64,000 nucleotides of DNA from an uncultured Chloroflexales bacterium (GTDB taxonomy: Bacteria > Chloroflexota > Chloroflexia > Chloroflexales > Chloroflexaceae), in NCBI GenBank assembly GCA_937967405.1, contig CALCJV010000022.1, positions 1-64,000 on the forward strand, in the 5' to 3' direction. Position 1 is the stretch's first letter. Each line of letters starts with the position of its first letter. The position numbers and the translations under genes were made by a program. This document shows positions 33,184 through 42,655 of this stretch, piece by piece. The notes beneath the pieces were generated by a model. The model did no database searches and was not told the origin of the DNA. It worked only from the letters and a program-made list of their open reading frames with translations.

Positions 33184-35537
33184 TGCGGGCGTAGCTCAAC
33201 CCAATCAAGGCGCACCCCCAAACGGCGCAGCTGCCCCGCTTGTAGGCCCTGTTGCGCCAGTAGATCGGTAGCGGCGGGCGTGAAGGCTGGGGTCGTCAGT
33301 TCCAGCACCAGATCGGCTCCGAGCGGGGTAGCAGGTAGCGGCAGACACACCTCATCTACTGTGCGGCGCAGGGGCACAGTGCCAAAGGCTGTCGCCGGAG
33401 CTGCTTTCACCGCGGTTCCGGCGGCATAGGCGAGGGTGAGCGTGGGCAAGGGCAGATCGGCGGGCAAGCCGCGTCCATCATAGCGCAGGCAGACCTGCTG
33501 GGTTGCACCGCCCTGTTGGGGGAAGAGCACCCGCGCCTGTGCTGCCGTCCAGCGAAATGTGCCCCCGCCACTTGGATCACCTTCACCGAGATAGAAGCCG
33601 GAGATGTAGCCCAGATCGAGGTTGCCGCCCAGATCAACGCGGCGCGTAGGCGGGGGATAGAGCCACTGCCACGCCCATTCGACCGGGTTTGCAGCATCCA
33701 CGAAGCTGGGCGTAAACGCCGCCCGCGCCCCCGCTAGATCACCCATCCGGCGCAGCAAATCGCCGCGCACCACACTCGCCCGCCAGTTGCGGGTTGCCTC
33801 AAGCTCTGCCGGATCGGGCAGCTGGGCTAGCCCCTGCGCGGGTTGCCCCTCTAATCCCAACAGCAACGGCTCGGCGGCGATGCGCCACAGGTCTAGCCCC
33901 GGCTGCTGCGCGATCAGGCGACGGGCCGTGGCCGCATCGCCGCGCCCAAGCGCAGCCGTGATCTGCTCTTCGTGGAGGTAGGTGCTGCGTTGGGCAAGGG
34001 CGATTTGGGTATTCGCAAGGCTACTCGGATAGGGCCCTAGATAGGATGCCCACGCTGCCGGTGCTTGCTGGAGATAAGCATATGGCGTACTAGCGATTAG
34101 GAAAAGCACGGCCGCCGTGAGCAGGGCGGGGCGCGGGACTCCCTGTAGCGGGAGCGACACTCCTGCCCGTTGCCAGAGCCAGACGAGGAGCAGGGCCGCA
34201 TAGATGCAGGCGAAGGGCAGCAGGGGTATACGGAAGCGATTGATTGCAAAGAGGATCGGTGCAGTGAGCAGATGGTAAAGCCACCACAGCCCGATCAGGG
34301 TGGTGAGCGGCGGCGCAGCTTGGCGCACCCACCATAGCCCGAAGCCCGCCACCGCTAGCCCTAGCACAACCACATACAGCGTATCTTCGGCGAGGAACAG
34401 CGCAAGCGTGTAGCCAATAGGCAGCCGCCCCAACGAGAAGCCACTGGTCATGCGTTCTGCGCCGGTGTAGTTGATCTGGAACAGGTTGACCAGTTCGCTA
34501 CTGCTCTTGCGGATAAAGGCCGCCGGAGCCGCTTGCAACAGGCACAGCCCCTCGCTAGTCATCAGGTGTTGGCGTTGGGCATGGGTAATCTCCGCGGCCG
34601 ACTGCCCAAGTGCTGCAAGCAACTGCGGATCGTTGCGTTGGTAGCGGCAGCTGTCGGCTAGCAGGCTCTGGCGTTCGTTCTGGTTCAGGTTCGGATCGAG
34701 CAACGCCTGCACAAAATTGCGTGTAGATGTATCGCCGCGAGTGCCATCGTGGGCGGTGCGTGCGCCGAGCAGCAGATTGTACGCGCCGGTGGTATCCACC
34801 AGAATCAGCCCGCCAAAGGTGCGGCTCGCGTAGCTACTCCACGTAGCGATGATGCCGCCGCTCACCCCCGCAAACAGCAGCGCGGCGAGCACGGCGGTGC
34901 GGAGCGTGCGCTGTTCGCGCCGGTGCAGCCATACCAGCCAGATCACGATCAACGGCAGCATGCCCAATGTTAAGCCGCGTGTGAGGGTGGCCACACCAAG
35001 CAGGCCACCCGCGCCAAGCAGGGCCAGCCAACGCCCACGCACCTTGAGGGCGTGCCAGCCCAGCGCAAAAAAGCCACCTAGCAGGAGTGTCAGGTACAGC
35101 GTTTCGCTCAAGATGATTTGCGGGTAGCTGGCAAAAGGCAGGTACACGGCCGCAATGCCGGCCGCCACAAGCGGCACAGTGGGTAGCCCATGCCAGCCGT
35201 TGGGTGGGGTGGGGCGGGCTTCATGGCCCACCACTAGCCCCGCTAACGCCGCAACCAGCAGCACGTTGATGAGGCTCAGGGCCAGCTGGGAGAGGTAGAT
35301 GGGGGTGAGATTGAAGCCAAAGAGGGCCATGTGGGCGGCAAGGAAGAGCGGATAGACCGGAGCGCGAGTCCATAGCCAGCCGTGATACCACGCAAAGCCA
35401 CGCCCGTGCGCGAGCCAATCGGCGGCGGCGAGGTATTCGGCTTCGTCGCTGATCCAGCCTTGACGCGGCAGCTGCTCCCACAATGCTAGCCGCACCAGCA
35501 CCGCCAGCACCAGCACCAGCATCAGCCCGCGCCGCAT
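33180..35537 (-). CDS. GT39-like glycosyltransferase, paralogue of the next gene
   Basis: A 785-residue paralogue of the 781-residue enzyme: first-loop WISDEAEYLAAADWL (D31-E32), about 11 membrane segments, the shared LILVDTTGAYNLLLG loop (compare LIVIDTTGAENLWLD), a short helical TPR-like region, and the same C-terminal beta-sandwich (DLGGNLDLGYISGFYLGEGD, ending RRLGVRLDWVEL). The two genes are a tandem duplication that overlaps by 4 bases. The start is at 35537; the spacer upstream (35538-35742) carries repeat-family sequence. Confidence 0.88.
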   Translation of the reverse strand: MRRGLMLVLVLAVLVRLALWEQLPRQGWISDEAEYLAAADWLAHGRGFAWYHGWLWTRAPVYPLFLAAHMALFGFNLTPIYLSQLALSLINVLLVAALAGLVVGHEARPTPPNGWHGLPTVPLVAAGIAAVYLPFASYPQIILSETLYLTLLLGGFFALGWHALKVRGRWLALLGAGGLLGVATLTRGLTLGMLPLIVIWLVWLHRREQRTLRTAVLAALLFAGVSGGIIATWSSYASRTFGGLILVDTTGAYNLLLGARTAHDGTRGDTSTRNFVQALLDPNLNQNERQSLLADSCRYQRNDPQLLAALGQSAAEITHAQRQHLMTSEGLCLLQAAPAAFIRKSSSELVNLFQINYTGAERMTSGFSLGRLPIGYTLALFLAEDTLYVVVLGLAVAGFGLWWVRQAAPPLTTLIGLWWLYHLLTAPILFAINRFRIPLLPFACIYAALLLVWLWQRAGVSLPLQGVPRPALLTAAVLFLIASTPYAYLQQAPAAWASYLGPYPSSLANTQIALAQRSTYLHEEQITAALGRGDAATARRLIAQQPGLDLWRIAAEPLLLGLEGQPAQGLAQLPDPAELEATRNWRASVVRGDLLRRMGDLAGARAAFTPSFVDAANPVEWAWQWLYPPPTRRVDLGGNLDLGYISGFYLGEGDPSGGGTFRWTAAQARVLFPQQGGATQQVCLRYDGRGLPADLPLPTLTLAYAAGTAVKAAPATAFGTVPLRRTVDEVCLPLPATPLGADLVLELTTPAFTPAATDLLAQQGLQAGQLRRLGVRLDWVELRPQ

Positions 35538-35562
35538 GGCGATTGCCTTACGTAACAGGGTG

Positions 35563-35722
35563 ATCGGTGATCGGTATCAGGTGTCAGGTTACAGGGGGCA
35601 GAGTGGAAGGATTGCAATAAGAGGTCCTCACTGTTTGGTAGATGTGATTGGCAGTGCTTTGTATAAGCAAACCTCGACCGTGTTGTCACTCTCCCCTGAC
35701 ACCTCGTACCTTGCACCTGAAA
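35563..35722. repeat. intergenic repeat element, facing copies (GGTATCAGGTGTCAGG family)
   Basis: The spacer between two GT39 genes contains GGTATCAGGTGTCAGG (35573-35588) and, about 106 bases on, its partial complement CCTGACACCT (35695-35704) plus degenerate ACCTTGCACCTGAAACC. A 10-bp perfect inverted repeat (AGGTGTCAGG / CCTGACACCT) results. Related copies occur at 44903-44917 and 58915-58986. Confidence 0.6.
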
Positions 35723-35742
35723 CCTTGCTTACCTGCCATTCC

Positions 35743-37893
35743 TCAGCGGGCCACGATCTGCACCGTGCCCAGCCACAGGCGGTTGCGATCTACTGGATGG
35801 GTGGACTGGATCGGCAAACGAGCTGCTTCGTCTGGCTCACCAGAAGGGTACATCCCCAGATAGAGGTGATACTCGCCCAGCGGCAGATCGGCGGGCAGGG
35901 GGATCGCTTGCTCATCGTGCACCGGCTTGCCGGGCAGCCAGATCGTGGTTGGGAGGTAGCCCTCTAGCGGGGGGCCATCGCTGCCTGCGGGCGGCGGCAG
36001 ATCGCATTGCTGGCACAGGTGCAGAAAGGTGATGTACTCGTGCTGGGGCTGGCGCACGACATCCCAGAACAACGTGAGCGGGATGTTGCCGCCCGCCTGA
36101 TACACGCCTGCGCCCTGCGGCAAGGTCGCCTTAAACATAACTTCTTTGAGCAGGATGTCCTCCCCGAACTGGGCCGCGTAGGGCGTGCCGGGCGGGTGCA
36201 ATGCGCCGGTCTCGTAGGCTTCGGGCGAATCTTGGCAGAAGACGTGGACACCGTGTGTGCGCCAGATTCCACAGGGCCACTTGCGTTGCTCCCAGCTGTA
36301 TTGGTAGTAGATGCCCACCAAGCCGTACTCATCGGTTTCGAGCAAGGGCTGATCTACGGTGCGGGCGTGGGCGGGCGCAATAATCAGGAAGCTGCGGTAG
36401 TAGCCCGCAAACGCCTCGCGCCGTGCCGCATACCAATCACGCATGGTAAATTCGCGCTGGCCATGCTTGAAGGCCGCAAAGGTGACTGGCTCTGGCGGCC
36501 GGTCGGCAGTGTGCCGCGCCATATAGTAATCGTATAAGGGGCGAATATACGCCGGATGGAGCACAATCAGGTCATCGGGGTGCATGCGGGTAGCAACTTC
36601 GGCGATGGCTTCGCGGTACTGCTCTTTAACCGGATCGCCCGAAAAGATGCCGTATTGGGCTTGCGTTAGGGCTAGCCCATGCACAAGCACCACGCTCGCT
36701 AGCACTGCGCCACTCAGCCCGCGCACCACCCGCGCCGGATGGAGCAGTGGGTAGACTAGCAACAGCAGCCACACCGGATAGATCAGCAGGAGGTAACGGG
36801 CTTCAAACAGGCGCGTGGCTCCGAGCTGCGCCAGAAACAGTCCAGCAGGCACACACAGGAAGCAGAGCAACACCCGTGCCGCGTGGCTCTGGGGGCGGGG
36901 TTGCAGGGCCGCTTTGAGGAGCAGATATAGCCCTGCTGTGCCTAAGCCGAGAAACGGCACAATCCACCACAGCGGAAACTCATTGGGGCCGCGGTCAAGG
37001 CTGAAGCGCAGCAGCGTCAGCTTGAGGGCGAGCGTAGGGGTTGCTGGAATGTAGGCTCCCGTCGCGGCAATATCGCTGCCTAGCCCGCGTGCCATCAACA
37101 GCACCAAGCCCACGCTGGTAGCCAGCACCGCCGCGCCACCGAGCAGACGCACGCGCCATGTTTGCGCGGCAGGGGCGAGCCACAGCCACACCACTGCGCT
37201 CGCTAAGCCTAACAGGATGGCAAGGCGATGCAGGCAGATGCTCAGCAAGGCAATGCCGAGCAGCATGAGCCATGCTCGGCGGGTGGGGTGCTGCACCGCT
37301 CGCAAGGTGGCCCACAGCAGCAGGATGCTCGCTACAAGCAGCATGCTGTAGACTTTGGCTTCTTGGGCGTACCAGATTGCAAAGGGGGCGGTACTCATCA
37401 GCACAGCGACGGCGAGGCTGAAGGCGAAGGTGGCGCGGCTGTCGCGCTGGTGCATGCGTGCGAATTGGCTGGCAACGCCGAATAGTAGCCCAACTGCTAC
37501 TGCCCCCGCCACCGCCGAAGGCAGGCGCAAGGCCCATTCGCTATCGCCCGCGAGGGCCACCCACGCCTTGAGGAGCAGGTGATAGAGCGGGTAGGCGGCA
37601 GCCGGGCTAAACAGATCGGCAAACAAGGTAGCCCAACTCGATTGGATCAATGCCCATGTACTGCCCTCATCGAGCCACAGGCTCTGCGCGGCAAGGCGAT
37701 ACAGGCGCAGCAGGAGCGCACCCATGCCTAGCCCGACCGCGATGGCCAGCATCAGCCCGATCTGACTGAGCTTAGGCAGCGCAAGGGCCCCGCCCAGCAT
37801 GGGCAAGGTTGGTGCGCTCGCTACAGGCGGCGGGACCCGCCCAGCCCGGCGGGCTTTAGATGGTTTGGTTGAGGGACGCGGTAAGACACGCAT
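35743..37893 (-). CDS. GT39-like glycosyltransferase with exposed C-terminal domain
   Basis: A 716-residue GT-C enzyme: a basic, Pro-rich cytoplasmic lead of about 40 residues, first-loop SLWLDEGSTWAL (D75-E76) as in the PMT/ArnT group, about 11 membrane segments, and a C-terminal domain of about 190 residues (LPTTIWLPGKPVHDEQAIPLPADLP) of the kind attached to many Chloroflexota GT39 proteins. The start at 37893 overlaps the upstream GT4 gene by 38 bases; ATG at 37800 would remove the lead. It belongs to the polysaccharide or glycoprotein cluster. Confidence 0.87.
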   Translation of the reverse strand: MRVLPRPSTKPSKARRAGRVPPPVASAPTLPMLGGALALPKLSQIGLMLAIAVGLGMGALLLRLYRLAAQSLWLDEGSTWALIQSSWATLFADLFSPAAAYPLYHLLLKAWVALAGDSEWALRLPSAVAGAVAVGLLFGVASQFARMHQRDSRATFAFSLAVAVLMSTAPFAIWYAQEAKVYSMLLVASILLLWATLRAVQHPTRRAWLMLLGIALLSICLHRLAILLGLASAVVWLWLAPAAQTWRVRLLGGAAVLATSVGLVLLMARGLGSDIAATGAYIPATPTLALKLTLLRFSLDRGPNEFPLWWIVPFLGLGTAGLYLLLKAALQPRPQSHAARVLLCFLCVPAGLFLAQLGATRLFEARYLLLIYPVWLLLLVYPLLHPARVVRGLSGAVLASVVLVHGLALTQAQYGIFSGDPVKEQYREAIAEVATRMHPDDLIVLHPAYIRPLYDYYMARHTADRPPEPVTFAAFKHGQREFTMRDWYAARREAFAGYYRSFLIIAPAHARTVDQPLLETDEYGLVGIYYQYSWEQRKWPCGIWRTHGVHVFCQDSPEAYETGALHPPGTPYAAQFGEDILLKEVMFKATLPQGAGVYQAGGNIPLTLFWDVVRQPQHEYITFLHLCQQCDLPPPAGSDGPPLEGYLPTTIWLPGKPVHDEQAIPLPADLPLGEYHLYLGMYPSGEPDEAARLPIQSTHPVDRNRLWLGTVQIVAR

Positions 37894-39100
37894 CGTTGTA
37901 CACCTGTTCGAAACGGGCGGCCGTGTGCGCCCACGTCAATTCGTGCAGCACCCGCTGGCGGGCAGCCAAGCCCATCTGGGTGGCCCGTTCCGGCTCGGCA
38001 AGGATGCGCCCGATGGCGGCTGCAAGGGCGGACGGGTCACGGTCTGGCACAAGTAGCCCATGCTGGCCATCCACAAGCACATCCGGCACACCGGCCACCT
38101 GCGAAGCCACAATTGGGCGGGCGGCGGACATCGCTTCGAGCAGCACATTCGGCAGCCCGTCGGTGCCCTGATCGCGCACAATCGGTAGGGCAAACAGATC
38201 GGCGGCGGCAAGGTACAGGGCGGCCCGTTCGCGCTCTAGCTGCCCAGTAAAATGCACCCGCTCGTGGATGCCAAGCTGCCGAGCCTGCTGCACCAGCGCG
38301 GCCTGCAAATCGCCGTAGCCCACCAGCACCAGATGGGCGTGCGGGTGTTGCTGCACCACCGTTGCCCATGCATCGAGCAATACGCCGAAGCCCTTCTTGT
38401 ATACCAACCGCCCTAAGCCTACCACAAGTTGCGTTTCTGTGTGCAGCCCCAGCTCGGCCCGCACCTGCGCGGCGGCGGCGGGGTTGGGTTGAAACGCCTG
38501 CACATCCACGCCATACGGGATCACGCGGATGTGCGCGGGGGGTGCGCCAAGCCGTACCGCACGCTGCAACAGATCGCTACTGCATGCGGTAATCGCTGCT
38601 GCAGCCCGAAATGCCACCCCAGCGGGCGGCGTAGTTTGCCAGTAGCGTTCGGCCATATAGATGTCGCTCCCGTGCAGGCTAATCACCAGTGGAATTCCGT
38701 GCCGGTGGGCGACCACGGCCGCAGGCACGCCATTTGGCAGCACCCAATGGGCGTGCAGCAGGTCAAAGGGGGCATGCATGTGCAAGGCATGGGCGACGGC
38801 TCGCGCACTGGCCCACAGCGCAAATGGCGTAACGGCGAGGGTTTGCCAGCGCACGATGGTATCGCCAAAGAGCGATTGGGCGTAGCCCCACACATTCAGG
38901 GCGGGGTGCGGCGCATAGGCAAAGAAGTGCAGATGCACACCGCGCTCAATGCGTTGGCGATGCACGTCGGGGTGGGCAGGGGCGAGGACGTGGACTTCGT
39001 GCCCGCGTGCCACAATGCCCGCCGCAATCTCCTCAATAAAGGGGGCGGTGGTCTCGCCAACATATTTGGGGTAGGAGGTCGTCAGCATCAGGATTCGCAT
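37856..39100 (-). CDS. family 4 glycosyltransferase
   Basis: The 414-residue protein has the GT-B fold of GT4: N-terminal MRILMLTTSYPKYVGETTAPF, the HGSDIYMA loop, GLGRLVYKKGFGVLLDAW at the start of the donor domain (near residue 230), and the nucleotide-sugar site (GTDGLPNVLLEAMSAARPIVAS near 330). It is a retaining cytoplasmic transferase acting on a lipid-linked or other acceptor. The start at 39100 is taken because the upstream stop codon lies at 39111-39113 and the protein family begins there; ATG at 39130 is possible. It sits between two GT39 genes. Confidence 0.92.
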   Translation of the reverse strand: MRILMLTTSYPKYVGETTAPFIEEIAAGIVARGHEVHVLAPAHPDVHRQRIERGVHLHFFAYAPHPALNVWGYAQSLFGDTIVRWQTLAVTPFALWASARAVAHALHMHAPFDLLHAHWVLPNGVPAAVVAHRHGIPLVISLHGSDIYMAERYWQTTPPAGVAFRAAAAITACSSDLLQRAVRLGAPPAHIRVIPYGVDVQAFQPNPAAAAQVRAELGLHTETQLVVGLGRLVYKKGFGVLLDAWATVVQQHPHAHLVLVGYGDLQAALVQQARQLGIHERVHFTGQLERERAALYLAAADLFALPIVRDQGTDGLPNVLLEAMSAARPIVASQVAGVPDVLVDGQHGLLVPDRDPSALAAAIGRILAEPERATQMGLAARQRVLHELTWAHTAARFEQVYNDACLTASLNQTI

Positions 39101-39110
39101 CTGCTTCGGC

Positions 39111-42083
39111 TCACTCCTTGCGCTCGGCAAACTGGGCGGGCAGTTGCTCTGGAAAGCGGTAGATCAGCACACGGTTATCGGGCGTGGGGCTAGCATACAC
39201 CACCGTGAAGCCGTAAATCACATCGCCCACTTGGGCATCGCCCGCCCGCAAGAGCGGCGCAAGCAGTTCGGCTCCATCACCTTTCACCCGTTGCAGTGTC
39301 TCAAAGACCAGATACTCGGCCCGGTAGTGCTGCGCCAGTTGCCAAAATAGCTCGGCATCGTTGGTGTTGGGGATCATGACTGCCGGACGGGTGCTGTGCC
39401 AGTTCAGCTGCCATGGGTTGCGGGTCATCATCACCGCATTGGGGGCCGTGTTATCGCGTAGCCATGCGTAGGCGCGGATGTCCGGCTGCCACAGAGCCGG
39501 TTCGGTCTGCACCTTCATAGCAATCGGCCCCCACGAGTGCTGCATAATTGCGCCGGTGGTGAGTAACACCACGAGCAAGCCGAGTGGTTGCCAGCGGCCA
39601 GCACCGAGTTGGGTGAGGGCCGTATACAGTGACCAGATCAGCCCTGCGATCAGCAGTGCCAGCCACGGCATCAGCATCAGAAAGTAGCGTTCTTCATTGG
39701 TGCGCCAGTAGGTCAGCAAGAAGATGATATACGGTACAAACGCAAAGAGCAGGAGGCTGAGCAAGCGTCGCCGGAAGCGTACCGCCGCAAGCACTGCGAG
39801 CAAAGATAGCCACGCCCCAGTAGGCGACATGATGTTGCGAACCTCGTTGCGGCTAAAGAGGCGATGCCACGCCGCATCGGGCGGGCCGGGTGGGCCCACC
39901 CACGCGGGCATCAGGTAATCGCGTAGGGCGAGCAGCTGCGTGCGGAATTTGGCGTAGGTATAATCGAAGCCCCAGCGCAGCACCCAACTCCGATCCGGTA
40001 TACCTAGCCCGCCGACTTCGGGCGCAAAGACGCGGTAGATGTCGTGCCATGCTTCACCGCTATCGCCCCGATAGCCGAGCACCCACGCATCGTACCTCTC
40101 GGTGGAATAGACGGGCGTACCGAATAAGGCCATGTTGCGAGCCAGATACGGCGAGAGGACTAGCAGGGCGACGGCCGTCCAGAGAATGCCGCCCACAAGC
40201 AAGCCGCGCACCGCCTGCCGCGCCTGCGCGAGCGTGGGGTGTGGGTATTGGTGGCGCAGGGTGTACAAGCGGCTTGCCGCAAGCCACAGCCCCAAGCCGA
40301 TGGCAATCAGTGCACCGCTTGGCTTTTGCAGCATCATCAAGCCAGCCAGCACGCCTGCCACGCCTAGCCAGCGATAGACGTGGTGGGCGGGGGCAGCGGT
40401 GCGGTGCGCCTCTTCGGCACGGTAGATCAAATAGATTGCGGCGGTGCTAAAGACGACGAACGCAAGATCGCTGGTAGCATAGATGACCAGCGTGAAGAAC
40501 AGGTGGTTGGTCACGGTGATCAGGGCGGCAAGCAAACCCACACGCGGCGACCAGAGCCGCGCCCCGATGTGGTAGATGAGCAGCAAGAGTGCCAGCGTGA
40601 AGAGCAGATTGGGCAGCTTGGCCGCCCACGCTTCTGCCCCGAATAGCGCAAAGAAGGGCGCAATCCAGAGCGGCTGGAGTAGGGGCCATGTCTCTTGCGG
40701 GCGGGTCGTGGTGGGGATGATGGTATAGAACTGGCTGACGTAATCTACGACCCACCCACGCCCGGCGATCAGGTTGCGGGCGACGACGGCATTATCGGCA
40801 TAATCGGCGTGCCCGACATAGGGCAGGCGCAGGATCACCGCAAACACATAAGCTAGCCACGCCCCACCAAGCAGCAGCAGCCACCAGCGGGCGTGGCGCG
40901 GGTGATCCATACTCGCGGCAATCCGCTCGGTGGTGTGCGGCAGCCCAGATGGACCCGATGCGATCAGCAGCATCACGCTGCCCACCAGCACTACTCCGAT
41001 CAGCAGCGAGTCAGGGAACATAGCATGCCACAGCCCGACAGTTGGGCTAGCCCAGCGTTGTACGGCTGCACCACTGAGCAGCGCAAGCCATAGCCCCGCC
41101 GCCACGGCCACGCCGTAGTGTAATGCGTGCCCGTAGGTGTAGCGTTGCAGCAGGCGATGCAGCCAACCGAGCAGGGGCCCAGACCACGCCACGAGCAGCA
41201 AGCCGAACAGGCCCCACAGCGCAACCTCTAGCACTGCGCCCATCCAGATACGGGTGAGGGCCAACCCCGCCGCGCCTGCGCCTGTAGCCAAGATTGTCGC
41301 CACAAATGCAAGCGGATAGGAGCCGAACACCCGCAACAGCACGAGGTAGAGCAGCAATGCCACCAGCATCAGCAAACCGACGGCTCGCCACGCGGGGGGC
41401 AACAGCCCGGACGGTGGGCTAGCGTGCGGGGCAACAGCCACTGTCGCAAGGCGCACCCCTTTCGGGCGCAGGTCGTTGCCGCGCAGGGTGTGCTGGAAGG
41501 TGGCACTGGTGGTGAGCTTGAGCACGAGATCGGGCGATGGTTGCAGGGCAGCGGGGATGACGAAGGTGTAGCTCTGCCATGTAGCGGTGGGGCGAAACTC
41601 GGCAAGGTGGGTATCCCCCACCCTAAGCGTCACAAGCGGTTGGAGCGTACCATCGCTGGCAGGCTCTACGCCGTATTGGGGTGGGTCGCGCACATCGGTG
41701 GGGAAGCCCTGCGCCACCAGCGTGAGCGCAAGATCATGCCCGCGCCCCAGATTGGGCAAGCTGATGACGGCGTATTCACGGCTCCAACGGCTGCGCTGCG
41801 TGGGCGAGTCGGGAGTCAGCTCATCGGGATACCACGCGCCTTGTGTGATCGCATCGCCCCCCAAGCCAGCACTGGTATGCAGAAACAGCTGATCGCCGAG
41901 CCAGCCAATCTGGACTGTGCCATGCGGCGGAGCCTGATAGGCAAGGCTGCCGACGAGTGCCGCCAGCACCAGCACCACGCCTACCGTGAGATATACGGGG
42001 CGCAGCAGGGCTGCCGCTAACGGATCAGTGCGCTGGGCGGCGACAGGCGTTGGGGCGGGTGAGTTGTGCAGCACCGTTTTCAT
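39111..42083 (-). CDS. large GT39-like glycosyltransferase with N-terminal beta-sandwich
   Basis: The 990-residue protein has an N-terminal membrane segment, then an exported beta-sandwich of about 150 residues (VQIGWLGDQLFLH to RPKGVRLATVAV), then a cluster of membrane helices and a GT-C core with the first-loop acidic residues in GHADYADNAVVARNL, ending in a small cytoplasmic or periplasmic tail. The beta-sandwich resembles the C-terminal domain of the 781- and 785-residue paralogues. The start (MKTVLHNSP) is 10 to 15 bases downstream of a TATAAT box, which suggests a short or leaderless message; an in-frame ATG at 42209 is not supported. It is the first gene of the GT cluster. Confidence 0.85.
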   Translation of the reverse strand: MKTVLHNSPAPTPVAAQRTDPLAAALLRPVYLTVGVVLVLAALVGSLAYQAPPHGTVQIGWLGDQLFLHTSAGLGGDAITQGAWYPDELTPDSPTQRSRWSREYAVISLPNLGRGHDLALTLVAQGFPTDVRDPPQYGVEPASDGTLQPLVTLRVGDTHLAEFRPTATWQSYTFVIPAALQPSPDLVLKLTTSATFQHTLRGNDLRPKGVRLATVAVAPHASPPSGLLPPAWRAVGLLMLVALLLYLVLLRVFGSYPLAFVATILATGAGAAGLALTRIWMGAVLEVALWGLFGLLLVAWSGPLLGWLHRLLQRYTYGHALHYGVAVAAGLWLALLSGAAVQRWASPTVGLWHAMFPDSLLIGVVLVGSVMLLIASGPSGLPHTTERIAASMDHPRHARWWLLLLGGAWLAYVFAVILRLPYVGHADYADNAVVARNLIAGRGWVVDYVSQFYTIIPTTTRPQETWPLLQPLWIAPFFALFGAEAWAAKLPNLLFTLALLLLIYHIGARLWSPRVGLLAALITVTNHLFFTLVIYATSDLAFVVFSTAAIYLIYRAEEAHRTAAPAHHVYRWLGVAGVLAGLMMLQKPSGALIAIGLGLWLAASRLYTLRHQYPHPTLAQARQAVRGLLVGGILWTAVALLVLSPYLARNMALFGTPVYSTERYDAWVLGYRGDSGEAWHDIYRVFAPEVGGLGIPDRSWVLRWGFDYTYAKFRTQLLALRDYLMPAWVGPPGPPDAAWHRLFSRNEVRNIMSPTGAWLSLLAVLAAVRFRRRLLSLLLFAFVPYIIFLLTYWRTNEERYFLMLMPWLALLIAGLIWSLYTALTQLGAGRWQPLGLLVVLLTTGAIMQHSWGPIAMKVQTEPALWQPDIRAYAWLRDNTAPNAVMMTRNPWQLNWHSTRPAVMIPNTNDAELFWQLAQHYRAEYLVFETLQRVKGDGAELLAPLLRAGDAQVGDVIYGFTVVYASPTPDNRVLIYRFPEQLPAQFAERKE

Positions 42084-42092
42084 GCCACTGCT

Positions 42093-42098
42093 ATTATA
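42093..42098 (-). promoter_or_regulatory. candidate -10 box (TATAAT) for the GT cluster
   Basis: A perfect -10 hexamer on the minus strand lies only 9 bases before the ATG of the large GT39 gene. No good -35 is seen at 17 bases. Confidence 0.4.
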
Positions 42099-42196
42099 CT
42101 GTGCTTTTGCGCTGTCGTTTCCAATAGCAGACTGATGCGGTGCTGAGCAGAAGCAAACGCGACGGTTCAGTAACCTGCGAAGCGGCGGTGAGGAAC

Positions 42197-42655
42197 CTAG
42201 ACACCACACTGCGTGCGGAGTATCTCGATGAGATCATTAATACGCTGGGAGTGATCGCGCATCGTGACATACGAGATGCCGGTTTGCTTACCATGGGCAA
42301 TCTGGTTGCGGTTATTGACAACACTGTTTACCGCAGCCTTAACTTCAGGGGAGATAGTGGTTTCAAGCTCTTCGCGCCACGTATCATTAAACGCACCACT
42401 CAGATCGAGAATACGATCCATTTTTGGATTATGAATGTTGCCCAATTGACGTTTAACATAATTTGCAACTGGGCGGGATGCTTGTTGCTCGGCATACGCA
42501 CCAAAAATCTCTTCGAGTGCATTTTCAAGGAAGCCCGATACCAGCACACAGAGATACCGCGCAAAGTGCGCCTGAAGTTCGGGGTCGTGGTCGAGATCTT
42601 TTACCCGCTTAAAGAGTGCATCGAGTTTGTCGCGTTGGCGTTCCAGTTCCCTCAC
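42197..42655 (-). CDS. HEPN-domain protein (RiboL-PSP-type), predicted RNase
   Basis: The 152-residue all-helical protein carries the HEPN RNase signature Rx4H as NNRNQIAHG (R116, N117, H121), which in characterised HEPN toxins and Csm6/RNase L-type effectors forms the composite active site at a dimer interface. The N-terminal half (LCVLVSGFLENALEEIFGAYAE) fits the RiboL-PSP-HEPN subfamily. It starts with GTG at 42655 that overlaps the TGA of the DUF262 gene (GTGA), so translation is coupled. I infer an RNA-cutting effector of a two-gene defence unit. The region is AT-rich, unlike its neighbours. Confidence 0.85.
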   Translation of the reverse strand: MRELERQRDKLDALFKRVKDLDHDPELQAHFARYLCVLVSGFLENALEEIFGAYAEQQASRPVANYVKRQLGNIHNPKMDRILDLSGAFNDTWREELETTISPEVKAAVNSVVNNRNQIAHGKQTGISYVTMRDHSQRINDLIEILRTQCGV

